A stretch of 64,000 bases of DNA from Bombilactobacillus folatiphilus (lineage in GTDB: Bacteria > Bacillota > Bacilli > Lactobacillales > Lactobacillaceae): the NCBI RefSeq assembly GCF_023380265.1, contig NZ_CP093366.1:1550001-1614000 (forward strand), in the 5' to 3' direction. Below are positions 8,177 to 18,101 of the stretch, one piece after another. The translations under genes and the position numbers were made by a program. Numbering within the stretch: the stretch's first letter is position 1; the number at the start of each line of letters is the position of its first letter. Below the pieces are notes generated by a model. It worked only from the letters and a program-made list of their open reading frames with translations. It was not told the origin of the DNA and did no database searches.

Positions 8177-9241
8177 ATGAAGGCAGCTCGTATTTATGGC
8201 AAACAGGATTTAAGAATCGAAGATGTCGAATTAAAAGATCCTAAAGCCGATCAAGTCCAAATTAAGGTTAAGGACATTGGTATTTGTGGTAGCGATATTC
8301 ATATGTATCAAGAAGGTACGGGGATTCCTTACAAAAAACATCCGTTAACTGGCAAAACGGTACCCGTCACTGAAGGTCATGAATTTTCCGGTGAAGTTGT
8401 TAAAATTGGTCAAGATGTCAAAGATATCGCCGTCGGTGATCACGTTTGTGTGGAACCAATTATTGCCTGTGGCAAATGCGAATTTTGCCGCAAAGGTTTA
8501 TATAATTATTGTGAAAAGGGTGTTGGTCCTGACGGCAGTTTACAGTTCATCGGTTTTTCTGATGATGGGGCAATGGCTGAATATGTCAATGTCAAAGATA
8601 TGTATACCTACAAGCTCCCTGACGGTATGGACTATGAATTAGGCGCTTTAGTGGAACCCACCGTAGTAACTTATCAAGCTGTCCGTGACAGTGGCTTAAC
8701 TGCTGGGCAAAGTGTCGTTGTTTTAGGAGCTGGCCCCATCGGCTTGTTGACGGCTTTAGTTGCCAAATATGCTGGCGCGACAACTATTTATATCGCTGAT
8801 TTAGCACAAAATCGGTTAGACAAAGCTAAAGAATTAGGCTTTACAGACGTTGTCAATTCAGGTGAAGTTAACTTAATTGACAACGTTCATGAAAAATTCC
8901 CGCAAGGCGTGGATGTGGTCTTCGAATGTGCCGGCGCTCAACCAACTTTGAATCAAGCTGTTCAATTAGTCGCTCCCGCTGGCGTCTTAGAAATTGAAGC
9001 TTTGTTTAACGGTAATTACACTTTGGACATCACAACATTGCAAAATAAAGGTGCCCGCGTTTATACCATGATGGGCTATGCCAATGGCTTCCCACAAACA
9101 ATTGGTATTATTAATCAACACCGGGATACTTTCAAAAAATTAATTACCAAACGCATTAGTTTAGATGATGCTGAAGAGGGTATCAAATCCTTAATGACTG
9201 ATAAAACGCAAGTGAAAGTCATGATTTCACCTGAATTATAA
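8177..9241 (+). CDS. Zinc-dependent 2,3-butanediol dehydrogenase-like medium-chain alcohol dehydrogenase
   Basis: This 354-residue medium-chain dehydrogenase has the catalytic zinc ligand in GICGSD near residue 38 and GHEFSGEVV near residue 70. Structural zinc cysteines follow in CGKCEFCRKGLYNYC near residues 96-110, and the NAD-binding motif GAGPIG lies near residue 184. The closest recognisable group is (R,R)-butanediol/acetoin dehydrogenase; other secondary-alcohol or polyol substrates remain possible. It is a single gene with GGGAAGG upstream of the ATG, a cre-like site and a large dyad in its promoter region, and a shared terminator with the convergent glycosidase. Carbon control is therefore likely. 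Confidence 0.8.
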   Translation: MKAARIYGKQDLRIEDVELKDPKADQVQIKVKDIGICGSDIHMYQEGTGIPYKKHPLTGKTVPVTEGHEFSGEVVKIGQDVKDIAVGDHVCVEPIIACGKCEFCRKGLYNYCEKGVGPDGSLQFIGFSDDGAMAEYVNVKDMYTYKLPDGMDYELGALVEPTVVTYQAVRDSGLTAGQSVVVLGAGPIGLLTALVAKYAGATTIYIADLAQNRLDKAKELGFTDVVNSGEVNLIDNVHEKFPQGVDVVFECAGAQPTLNQAVQLVAPAGVLEIEALFNGNYTLDITTLQNKGARVYTMMGYANGFPQTIGIINQHRDTFKKLITKRISLDDAEEGIKSLMTDKTQVKVMISPEL

Positions 9242-9257
9242 AATAATAATTTACGAT

Positions 9258-9298
9258 ACCAAAAAGGCCCAGAAATCAAAATTCCTGAGCCTTTTTTA
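9258..9298. terminator. Bidirectional terminator
   Basis: AAAAAGGCCCAG and CTGAGCCTTTTTT form an imperfect stem with T-runs on both strands, between convergent genes. Confidence 0.75.
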
Positions 9299-9308
9299 TT
9301 GTCCAATT

Positions 9309-10769
<1,461 letters not shown>

Positions 10770-10818
10770 TTAATAAAATACGTAATTTAGCAATATTATA
10801 TCATTTTATCAATCTGAA

Positions 10819-10834
10819 ATTAAAGCGCAATCAA
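10819..10834 (-). promoter_or_regulatory. Candidate cre site for the GH1 gene
   Basis: ATTAAAGCGCAATCAA differs from WTGNNANCGNWNNCAW at one position. It lies 62-77 bases upstream of the glycosidase start, where CcpA could block transcription. Confidence 0.5.
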
Positions 10835-10872
10835 TTTTCCAACACAGAATGATTGTTTTTTAATAAAGTAAC

Positions 10873-10933
10873 TTGTTTTTTAACAGATATGGAGTTATAG
10901 TGTGGTAGTACACATATGTAGGAACCGTACACT
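10873..10933 (+). promoter_or_regulatory. Promoter and operator-like dyad of the MacAB-like operon
   Basis: TTGTTT (10873-10878), 17 bases and TATAGT (10896-10901) form a good sigma-A promoter. Overlapping the -10, TGTGGTAGTACACA is a short dyad. GTACAC occurs again 19 bases downstream, and AGTGT/ACACT pair across the block. This arrangement looks like a repressor site; the regulator is not in the window next to it. Confidence 0.55.
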
Positions 10934-10957
10934 CAGAGAAAAGGATGTTAACAATTT

Positions 10958-11704
10958 ATGAAAAAGAAAACCAAATGGATCACCATTATTATTATTGTCC
11001 TCATTATTTTAATTGGCGGACTTTGGCTGCTTAATAGCCATCAAAACGCCAAAAAATCTGATCAGCACACACGACCACATCAACATACTTACGTTGTCAA
11101 AGCGGCTAGTCCCTTAGAGCTGTCTGGAACGGTCACTTATCAACAAAAATATGATTTAATCAAAGTTCAAAGTTGGCAATTACTCGTACAAAACGGCGCT
11201 AGTGTTTGGAAAGGTGAAAAACTGGATACTACGGGTCAATTAGCCCCCGCTAATGGTATTTTTGAGCTAGGTAATAATCAAAACAGTATTTATACCACAC
11301 CTTTTAAAGCCCAGGGAACAATTTCTGAGTATGACTTAGACAAACTCAATGTCGGCGATCAAGTTAATATCAAATCGTTAACCCAACAAAAACAAGCATC
11401 ACAAACTGCACAGATAACTTATCTGCAACTCAATGCTGATAAAAATTCTTCGGGTGTTTCTTATTACAACTTTGAAACGACATTGCCGCCAGTCTATCGT
11501 TTAGGCCAACATGTCATTATTTCAGTTCCTTCCAAATATTCCCAAATTGCTAAAAAAGCCGTGCACAATCACCAAGTTAAATTGAAAGATGGAACCAAAA
11601 AAGCACTGACAGCCGACCAAATCAAGCAATCCGATAATCAATACGATTATGTCGATCAAAGTTATTTAGCACCGCAAACTAAATTAGTGTATAAGGACAA
11701 ATAA
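10958..11704 (+). CDS. MacA-like membrane fusion / adaptor protein of an ABC exporter
   Basis: This 248-residue protein has a basic N-terminus and one membrane anchor (about residues 6-24). An extracellular part follows that begins with beta-rich segments resembling the lipoyl and barrel domains of HlyD/MacA adaptors. The long coiled-coil hairpin of Gram-negative adaptors is missing, as is common in Firmicutes versions. It is the first gene of a three-gene operon with an ATPase and a MacB-like permease. It may help export a peptide or antimicrobial, or resist one; the substrate cannot be read from sequence. The ATPase ATG follows its stop directly. Confidence 0.75.
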   Translation: MKKKTKWITIIIIVLIILIGGLWLLNSHQNAKKSDQHTRPHQHTYVVKAASPLELSGTVTYQQKYDLIKVQSWQLLVQNGASVWKGEKLDTTGQLAPANGIFELGNNQNSIYTTPFKAQGTISEYDLDKLNVGDQVNIKSLTQQKQASQTAQITYLQLNADKNSSGVSYYNFETTLPPVYRLGQHVIISVPSKYSQIAKKAVHNHQVKLKDGTKKALTADQIKQSDNQYDYVDQSYLAPQTKLVYKDK

Positions 11705-12376
11705 ATGGCAGATGTAATTCAACTTTCCCAAATTCAAAAAACTTATGACCGACAATCTGCCTATGCCTTGAATATTCCCAGTTTAACCATTCAAGATGGT
11801 GAATTTGTCGCAATTATGGGGCCTTCAGGTTCGGGTAAATCTACTTTTATCAACATTTTAGGTTTACTCGACACTGCCTATCAAGGTCAGTATCAACTCA
11901 ATCAAAAAGATGTTCATCAAATCAAAAGTGATCGCAAATTATCACGATTGCGGAATCAATATTTAGGCTTCGTTTTTCAAAATTTTAAACTACTGCGCAA
12001 TTATACAGTTTTAGATAATATTAATTTGCCGCATATTTATAGCAAGAAACCATTTGCTTCACAAAAAGCGCGGATTTTACAAATCTTAGATCAAGTCGGT
12101 CTCAAAGATCAGGCGCACAAGTATCCAACGCAACTTTCGGGGGGGCAACAACAGCGAGTTTCCATTGCTCGGGCGCTAATCAATGACCCTCAAATCATTA
12201 TTGCCGATGAACCGACGGGCGCTTTAGATTCAGCCACTTCGCTGAAAATCATGGATCTCATGCAGCAATTGCATCAAGAACAGCATAAAACGATTATCAT
12301 GGTCACGCATAGCGAACTGGTCGCCGAATATGCCGATCGAACAATCAAAATCAAAGATGGGCGGTTATATCAATGA
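11705..12376 (+). CDS. ABC transporter ATPase, MacB/LolD type
   Basis: This 223-residue cytoplasmic ATPase powers the exporter. The Walker A motif GPSGSGKST lies near residue 38, the Q-loop in VFQNFKLL near residue 94, the signature LSGGQQQR near residue 145, Walker B IIIADEP near residue 163, and the switch His in VTHS near residue 200. The LSGGQQQRVSIARAL and ADEPTGALDS motifs place it with the MacB/LolD/FtsE group. Its stop overlaps the start of the permease gene in ATGA fashion, so the two are translationally coupled. Confidence 0.93.
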   Translation: MADVIQLSQIQKTYDRQSAYALNIPSLTIQDGEFVAIMGPSGSGKSTFINILGLLDTAYQGQYQLNQKDVHQIKSDRKLSRLRNQYLGFVFQNFKLLRNYTVLDNINLPHIYSKKPFASQKARILQILDQVGLKDQAHKYPTQLSGGQQQRVSIARALINDPQIIIADEPTGALDSATSLKIMDLMQQLHQEQHKTIIMVTHSELVAEYADRTIKIKDGRLYQ

Positions 12377-13518
12377 AATTTTTGAATAATTTACGAATCG
12401 CTCTGAGCAGTGTTAAAAAGCGTTTTTTTCGAAATCTGGTTTCAATTAGTGGCATTGTCGTCGGCACATTAAGTGTGTTACTAATCCTCGGACTGGGCAA
12501 CGGCTTAAGTCAAATGCTCACTCAAAATATGTTCAAGGGTTTCAGCGGTGACAAACTAAAAATTTCTTATATTCCTAACGACACCGCAGGCACTTTTCAG
12601 AAGTCCGATGTTCAACTCATTCAACATTTACCTCAGGTCAAAAAGGCAAAATTAATTGATGATAATGTCGAAGCTTATCAAAACGTCACTTGGAAAGGCA
12701 AAGGCAAATCGCTCCGATTACAAGTAATCAAAAAGGGCTCTCATGAAAATCAGCTAAATACGATTGCATTGAATCGTTACGATATCAAGGGTTCTGCGCT
12801 GGACAATATCCAAATTGGCGATTATGTTTATATCCAGAACATTCCGTTTAAAGTGCGTCAATTTTATAATGACCCGATGCTTTTAATTAGCGGTGATAAT
12901 TCGGGCGCCAAAATCACGCAACACGATTACCAAATTTTAAAAGGACGCCACCACGCTAATTACTCTGAGATGGACGTAACTTTAGCGAAAAATTTAACCA
13001 CTAGTCAATCCACTCAGATTAAAAATAAAATTTTAACGACCTTGCAAGAAAAGGGTGCTTATCATACTTTAGGCGATTACTTTTGCCCTGACGCTAGCGC
13101 TGCTAAAAAACAGCTTGATCAAATCGTTCGCGGGATTGCAGTCTTTATAGCGGTTATCGCAGGGATTTCTTTGGTAACTGCTGGGATGGGCATTATGACC
13201 ACGATGACGGCTAATATCGCTGAACGTACGCAAGAAATTGGTTTGCGTCGTTCCATCGGTGCCAGCAAACATGATATTACCCTCCAATTTTTGTTAGAAG
13301 GAACTTTATTAACGTTATCCGGTGGTCTGATTTCCGCAATTTTGGCAGTCATCATTCAATTAGGCGTGAACTCATTAAAACTCCATGGCTTCGCAATGCA
13401 CGTCACAGCCACCAATTTCACAACAGTTTTATTAATTGTCTTTGTCATCGGCTTAATCTTTAGTTACGCCCCTGCTCGTAAAGCAGCCAAACAAAATATT
13501 GTGGATTTAATTCGCTAA
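12373..13518 (+). CDS. MacB-like ABC transporter permease (FtsX domain)
   Basis: This 381-residue permease has one N-terminal membrane helix (about residues 20-42), a large extracytoplasmic MacB-type core of some 220 residues, and three C-terminal helices forming the FtsX domain. The conserved ERTQEIGLRRSIGAS motif near residue 280 marks the coupling region with the ATPase. MacB-type exporters usually work mechanically on periplasmic or extracellular substrates such as peptides. It completes the operon begun at 10958 and is followed by a terminator. Confidence 0.9.
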   Translation: MKFLNNLRIALSSVKKRFFRNLVSISGIVVGTLSVLLILGLGNGLSQMLTQNMFKGFSGDKLKISYIPNDTAGTFQKSDVQLIQHLPQVKKAKLIDDNVEAYQNVTWKGKGKSLRLQVIKKGSHENQLNTIALNRYDIKGSALDNIQIGDYVYIQNIPFKVRQFYNDPMLLISGDNSGAKITQHDYQILKGRHHANYSEMDVTLAKNLTTSQSTQIKNKILTTLQEKGAYHTLGDYFCPDASAAKKQLDQIVRGIAVFIAVIAGISLVTAGMGIMTTMTANIAERTQEIGLRRSIGASKHDITLQFLLEGTLLTLSGGLISAILAVIIQLGVNSLKLHGFAMHVTATNFTTVLLIVFVIGLIFSYAPARKAAKQNIVDLIR

Positions 13519-13556
13519 CAAAAACGCGAACGACAAACCAATTCAATTATGTATTC

Positions 13557-13594
13557 AAAATAGCCATTTTCATAACCGAAAATAGCTATTTTTT
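13557..13594 (+). terminator. Terminator of the MacAB-like operon
   Basis: AAAATAGCCATTTTC pairs with GAAAATAGCTATTTT apart from one mismatch, and a T-run follows. Confidence 0.8.
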
Positions 13595-13678
13595 TCGATT
13601 ATTTTTAGTGCAAAACATATCATTAGACACTGATCAATTCTTAATGCTATGATGGCCTTGAAGGAAGGAGGTGGTCGA

Positions 13679-14233
13679 TTGAAGATCAGTAAAAAATGGT
13701 TTTTAATCATTGGCTTGCTCTTAGCTTTGCCATTACCAATCTATATTTTATGGAATAACAATACCGTTTGGCAATCTTATTTGGGTTTGAAACTGCCTGA
13801 TATTGTGGCCATCAATAATTATTTAGCTTGGTATCTAATCATCGTTAGCGCGATCGTTTTAGTGATATTAATTGTTTGGATGATCGTGCTGTTATGTTGG
13901 CCCACGCGTAACAAATATTTCTTAATCCACAAACAAGACGGTCACGTCAAACTCACAAGTAAAGCCATCAACGGTTTTATCAGTGCTTCACTGGCTGATT
14001 TGCCTTATCTGGATCATCCCAAAATCAGCTCCAAATTGACTCAGCGCCGATTAAGAATCAATATTAGCGGTAATTTGGCACCCAGTGAAAATATTCAACA
14101 GCAGTTGCAGACATACTTGCAGCAACTTGAACAAGATCTTAGACAGCTCTTGGGTATTGAACAAAAACCAAAAATCGAAATTAGATTTAACAATTTTTCA
14201 TCTGAATCATCATCAAAACAGCGGGTCGACTAG
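13679..14233 (+). CDS. amaP: Alkaline shock response membrane anchor protein AmaP
   Basis: This 184-residue protein has two membrane helices (about residues 6-25 and 45-68) and a cytoplasmic C-terminal domain, as in AmaP, which anchors Asp23 to the membrane in staphylococci. The TTG at 13679 is preferred over an ATG 30 bases upstream because AAGGAGG lies 7 bases before it and the product then begins MKISKKW, like family members. It leads an operon with a DUF2273 protein and an Asp23/Gls24 protein, the usual envelope-stress module of lactobacilli. Confidence 0.85.
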   Translation: MKISKKWFLIIGLLLALPLPIYILWNNNTVWQSYLGLKLPDIVAINNYLAWYLIIVSAIVLVILIVWMIVLLCWPTRNKYFLIHKQDGHVKLTSKAINGFISASLADLPYLDHPKISSKLTQRRLRINISGNLAPSENIQQQLQTYLQQLEQDLRQLLGIEQKPKIEIRFNNFSSESSSKQRVD

Positions 14234-14248
14234 AAAGGAATTACTTCA

Positions 14249-14434
14249 ATGAAGACATGGTTGAATCAAAATAGTCCTGAAATTATTGGTATTCTCGGTG
14301 GTTTCATTTTAGGCTTATTATTTTTAGCCTTCGGCTTTTTTCAAACCGTTTTTTTAATTATTTTGATGATCTTAGGCGGCGTGATTGGTCATTATTTACC
14401 ACTGCTCAACCAATTGCACAATAAAAAAGAATAA
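14249..14434 (+). CDS. DUF2273 small membrane protein
   Basis: This 61-residue protein has two tightly packed hydrophobic helices with a conserved GILGGFILGLLF start and a GGVIGHYL end, typical of DUF2273. Proteins of this family sit between amaP and asp23/gls24 genes and are thought to be part of the same membrane-bound stress complex. AAAGGAAT lies upstream of the ATG. The Asp23 gene begins 13 bases after its stop. Confidence 0.85.
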   Translation: MKTWLNQNSPEIIGILGGFILGLLFLAFGFFQTVFLIILMILGGVIGHYLPLLNQLHNKKE

Positions 14435-14447
14435 AGGAGTGTTGATT

Positions 14448-14936
14448 ATGACACAAGTAAATAATAACGAACAAATCAAAGGTGAATTAACTTACGATTC
14501 CAAAGTCATTCAAAAAATTATTGGTCTTGCTTTATCTGACATTGACGGTTTATTGACGATTGACGGTGGCTTTTTCTCCAATTTAACTGACAAATTAGTG
14601 AATAACGACGACGTCACTTCCGGGATTCATGTGGAAGTTGGGAAAAAGCAAGTTGCTGTGGATATTGATATTGTCGCCGAATACGGCATTGATATTTCCA
14701 AATTATATGACCAAATCAAAAAGCAAATTTTTGATAAAGTGAAAAAAATGACTGATTTAGATGTTGTAGAAGTCAATGTGAGCGTCGTCGACATTAAAAC
14801 CCAGCAAGAACACCAAAAAGATTCGGTTAGTTTGCAAGATCGAATTAGTAGCGCTTCTAAAGACACCAAAAACAAAGTTGAACAACGTCAAAAAGCAAAT
14901 AATCAAGCCAAAGCAACTGAACAACGTGTCCATTAA
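14448..14936 (+). CDS. Asp23/Gls24 family envelope stress protein
   Basis: This 162-residue protein has the Asp23 domain: GELTYDSKVIQKIIGLALSD, GLLTIDGGFFSNL, and a conserved VAVDIDIVAEYG strand. A charged, Gln-rich tail follows. Family members are abundant cytoplasmic proteins held at the membrane by AmaP and induced by alkaline or cell-wall stress. The ATG at 14448, after AAAGGAGTG, was chosen instead of an upstream ATG that would overlap the DUF2273 gene. A strong terminator closes the operon. Confidence 0.92.
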   Translation: MTQVNNNEQIKGELTYDSKVIQKIIGLALSDIDGLLTIDGGFFSNLTDKLVNNDDVTSGIHVEVGKKQVAVDIDIVAEYGIDISKLYDQIKKQIFDKVKKMTDLDVVEVNVSVVDIKTQQEHQKDSVSLQDRISSASKDTKNKVEQRQKANNQAKATEQRVH

Positions 14937-14948
14937 ATAATCACATAA

Positions 14949-15000
14949 TAAAAAAGCCTTGTCTGATAGGAATCAGCCCCTTATCAGATAAGGCTTTTTT
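14949..15000. terminator. Bidirectional terminator
   Basis: AAAAAAGCCTT, TCTGATAGG and their near-complements form a long stem ending in T-runs on both strands, between the asp23 operon and the convergent MFS gene. Confidence 0.9.
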
Positions 15001-15010
15001 AGTTCAATCA

Positions 15011-16405
15011 TTATTCAGCTTTTTTTCGTAAATTAAACGCGAGAATCACACCGATAATCGCTAAAATCAGCGTAAAATACAAACCATAATGCACACCGTT
15101 CGTAAATTTGACCGCGGTACTACCACTTTGCACCGATTGACCCCAGCTCAAAAAGCTTGTCGTCAAAGCCGTGACCACAGCACCGACAACTTGTTGCATC
15201 GTATTCAAAATCGTACTTCCATCAGCCGATTCAGGTCCCTGCAAGGCATTCAAAGCATGCGTTTGTGCCGGCGACATTGCTAACGGACAGCCAATCATCA
15301 ACACAATATGTGCTGCAATAATATAGCCCAACGAAGAATGCGGACTCGACAAAATCAGCATCACAATCCCAACAACTGCAATTAAAAAGCCAATGACAGC
15401 TGGTTTTTTAGCGCCTAATTTGTCATATAAACGTCCTGCAAAAGCAGACACTACTGCATTAATAATCCCACCAGGCAACATGATCATGCCCGTCAATGCT
15501 ACGGGTAAACTCAAGCCGCGTTGAAAATATTGCGGCAGCAAATACATTGCCGACAAGATAATTGAAAAATCAATCATCACACCTAAAGCTCCCAAGGTGA
15601 AAGCTGATTTATGAAAGACATGTAAATTTAAAACCGGCGTTGGCAGATGTAATTGACGCACTGCATATAAAATCAAAACAAGTACACCAATCACCAATAA
15701 GCCTAACACAGTAGGTGACGTCCAGCCCCATTCACTCGCAAAGCTAACACCTAAGACAACTGCACTAAAGCCGACAATGGATTCTACGACCGACAAAACA
15801 TCAACATGCGGTTTGGTAATTTGACCAACATTTTTCAAACCAAAAATTGCTAAAATTAATGCAACTAACAAAAATGGAATAAACAACCAAAAAACCCAGT
15901 TCCAGCTTGATTTTCCCAAAATAATCCCAGTCAAAGTAGGCCCAATCGCTGGTGCTAACATAATCACTAAGGCACATACACCCATGGCAGCACCCAATTT
16001 TTGTGGTGGAAAAATAGTCATTGCCACTGTAAACATTAAGGGCAAAATTAATCCTGTGCCGATACCTTGAATGACACGTCCGGTCAACAAAATTCCAAAA
16101 TTAGGCGCTAACGCCGAAATGGCGGCCCCCACCATAAAATCAATCAAACCAAAAATGACAATCTGGCGCGTGGTGAACCACTTCGTTAACAAACTCGAAA
16201 ACGGCAAGATAATGCCAATCACTAACATATAACCTGTCACTAATAATTGCACATTGGCTGCACTGACATGAAAAGCCTGCATCAACTGTGGTAACGCAAT
16301 GTTTAATGACGTTTCCGAAAGCATTCCGACAAACGCTCCAATTAGCATACTAGACATCGCTAACCAGGGTTTACGTATTTTGACAACTGCTTCCATTTTA
16401 ACCAT
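15011..16405 (-). CDS. MFS drug exporter, DHA2 (EmrB/QacA) family
   Basis: This 464-residue protein has about 14 membrane helices, the count of the DHA2 family of proton-driven multidrug exporters. The segment GRVIQGIGTGLILPLMFTV (about residues 108-126) matches the family motif A/C region, and NIALPQLMQAF near residue 35 matches the typical LNIALPxI motif D1. AAAAGGAGT lies 7 bases before the ATG. It is a single gene, with the substrate unknown. Confidence 0.9.
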   Translation of the reverse strand: MVKMEAVVKIRKPWLAMSSMLIGAFVGMLSETSLNIALPQLMQAFHVSAANVQLLVTGYMLVIGIILPFSSLLTKWFTTRQIVIFGLIDFMVGAAISALAPNFGILLTGRVIQGIGTGLILPLMFTVAMTIFPPQKLGAAMGVCALVIMLAPAIGPTLTGIILGKSSWNWVFWLFIPFLLVALILAIFGLKNVGQITKPHVDVLSVVESIVGFSAVVLGVSFASEWGWTSPTVLGLLVIGVLVLILYAVRQLHLPTPVLNLHVFHKSAFTLGALGVMIDFSIILSAMYLLPQYFQRGLSLPVALTGMIMLPGGIINAVVSAFAGRLYDKLGAKKPAVIGFLIAVVGIVMLILSSPHSSLGYIIAAHIVLMIGCPLAMSPAQTHALNALQGPESADGSTILNTMQQVVGAVVTALTTSFLSWGQSVQSGSTAVKFTNGVHYGLYFTLILAIIGVILAFNLRKKAE

Positions 16406-16531
16406 GTAAAAACTCCTTTTACTTTCATACTTTTTTGCAACTTGGTTATCTTATCAAAATAAAAAAGTTTGTGTAAGGATTTTTTACAAAATAAATTCTA
16501 TGCGTCTAGAAGATTTCTAAAACAACCGTAG

Positions 16532-17443
16532 TTAACCGACTAAATTCAATAAAACAGTCAATGTCCCTACACTCAACAAAGTACTCATTAATGTACAACT
16601 AGAGACTAAGTCAGGTTCTGTCTCAAATTGGATTGCATATAATGTTGTATTGGCCGCACTAGGCATGGCCGCCATCAAAATAATGATTTGCGTCAATAAT
16701 TTACCCACAGATAACCAAGAACAAACCAACCACGCCAAAAGTGGAGACAACAGTAAACGCGCACTGACCGCTAAAATAATCGTGATTGGACTGATTTTTG
16801 TCATCTTCACATCCGCTAATTGCATTCCTAAAATCAGCATAATCAACGGAATTGTAATATTGCTAAGCATATTTACACTCTTCATTAAATTAACAGGAAG
16901 CAAGATATGATAATAGTGCAATAAAATCGCAGGCAAAATCACATAATTCATGGGTTGTTTTAAAATCGCCAGCACTGCTGTTTTCAGACCTTGGATTCCA
17001 TGTTGATGTGATGAAGCCGCAATAAAAACGCCAACTAAGCCCATCAAAATATTATGAAAAACCATAATCATCATTGCATAGTTACTTCCTTTATTTCCAA
17101 ACGCAAAGAGCACTAGTGGTACGCCATAGTTGCCACTATTTGGAAAAACCGTAGCTAACAAAAAAGCATTCAATTTACTTTTGGTGAAGTGACCCATGAA
17201 ACCTACTAATAAGCCTAGTATAATCAAGCCGATCATAATCAGCACAGATGTCCAAATAATCTCCCAAAAACTATGATTCAATGTTTGGTGATAAAAAACT
17301 TTAAAAACTAAGAAGGGTAATAATAAGTACATTGCCAAGGTTGATAATGATTTTAGATTGAGTTGAAAGAATTTTTGAAAAAGATACCCTGCTAAAAATA
17401 TTAGTAAAATAGGTAACATGACTTGACTAAATGCTGACATCAT
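16532..17443 (-). CDS. AEC (auxin efflux carrier) family permease, possibly malate
   Basis: This 303-residue protein has about ten membrane helices in the two-fold pattern of the AEC/BART family. In lactic acid bacteria such proteins include the malate permease MleP, but no malolactic enzyme is next to it. Conserved NSGNYGVPL (about residues 102-110) and AAMPSAANTTLYA near residue 270 fit the family. It lies 9 bases after the acetyltransferase gene on the same strand and probably shares a transcript with it. Confidence 0.85.
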   Translation of the reverse strand: MMSAFSQVMLPILLIFLAGYLFQKFFQLNLKSLSTLAMYLLLPFLVFKVFYHQTLNHSFWEIIWTSVLIMIGLIILGLLVGFMGHFTKSKLNAFLLATVFPNSGNYGVPLVLFAFGNKGSNYAMMIMVFHNILMGLVGVFIAASSHQHGIQGLKTAVLAILKQPMNYVILPAILLHYYHILLPVNLMKSVNMLSNITIPLIMLILGMQLADVKMTKISPITIILAVSARLLLSPLLAWLVCSWLSVGKLLTQIIILMAAMPSAANTTLYAIQFETEPDLVSSCTLMSTLLSVGTLTVLLNLVG

Positions 17444-17452
17444 ACTGTCCTT

Positions 17453-18022
17453 TCAACCTTGCTTTGGTAGTTGTTTAATAATTTTGGCTGGCGAACCCGC
17501 AATAACTACATTATCGCCAAAAGATTTGGTTACCGTCGAATTAGCACCTACAATCACATTATCGCCTAAACTGACTCCCGGTAAAATGACTGAACTGCCC
17601 CCAATCCAAACGTTATTTCCTATGGTAATGGGGCGACCCAAACCAATTAAGGCACTACGCTGGACAACATTTTGGGGATGGTCAGCGGCATATAGCTGTA
17701 CTTTGGGCGCCATCAAACAGTTATTACCTATAGTTACCGTGGCAATATCCAAAATTGTACAATCATAATTACACAAAAAATTATCACCTACATGAATATT
17801 ATATCCAAAGTCGCACCGAAAATTAGGCTGAATATAGGGATTTTTGCCGACAGAACCAAATAATTGCTCAATCACTTGCTCTTTTTGAATAGTAGCTTGA
17901 TCATCTAATTCATTTAATTCTCTGCATAAGCGCCGTGCCCGCGTTTCATCATGAGCTAATTGCGGATCCATAATCTGATACGGTTGACCTGCCAAAAATT
18001 TATCTTTTTCACTTTGCATCAT
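17453..18022 (-). CDS. Maltose O-acetyltransferase-like, left-handed beta-helix acetyltransferase
   Basis: This 189-residue protein carries the N-terminal Mac domain (FLAGQPYQIMDPQLAHDETRAR region) and a hexapeptide-repeat beta helix with repeats such as ITIGNNVWIGGSSVILPGVS and VIVGANSTV. The catalytic His lies in AADHPQ near residue 115. Such enzymes transfer acetyl from acetyl-CoA to sugars (maltose, galactosides). The ATG at 18022 follows AAAGGAGT by 7 bases. It lies just below the terminator of the rhamnose operon, so low read-through could link it to sugar use. Confidence 0.88.
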   Translation of the reverse strand: MMQSEKDKFLAGQPYQIMDPQLAHDETRARRLCRELNELDDQATIQKEQVIEQLFGSVGKNPYIQPNFRCDFGYNIHVGDNFLCNYDCTILDIATVTIGNNCLMAPKVQLYAADHPQNVVQRSALIGLGRPITIGNNVWIGGSSVILPGVSLGDNVIVGANSTVTKSFGDNVVIAGSPAKIIKQLPKQG

Positions 18023-18040
18023 TGTCAGACTCCTTTCGAT

Positions 18041-18080
18041 AAAAAAAGCCAAATGCCTTAAATTGGATTTGGCTTTTTTT
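18041..18080 (-). terminator. Terminator of the rhaBAD operon
   Basis: AAAAAAAGCCAAAT and ATTTGGCTTTTTTT form a strong stem with T-runs on both strands. It follows rhaD and precedes the acetyltransferase gene. Confidence 0.88.
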
Positions 18081-18101
18081 ACTGAATCAGTAAGAAAATA
18101 A

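Noticed and set aside
14385-14447. Upstream extension of the Asp23/Gls24 gene
   Set aside because: It would overlap the DUF2273 gene, and the ATG at 14448 has a far better ribosome-binding site and the typical N-terminus.
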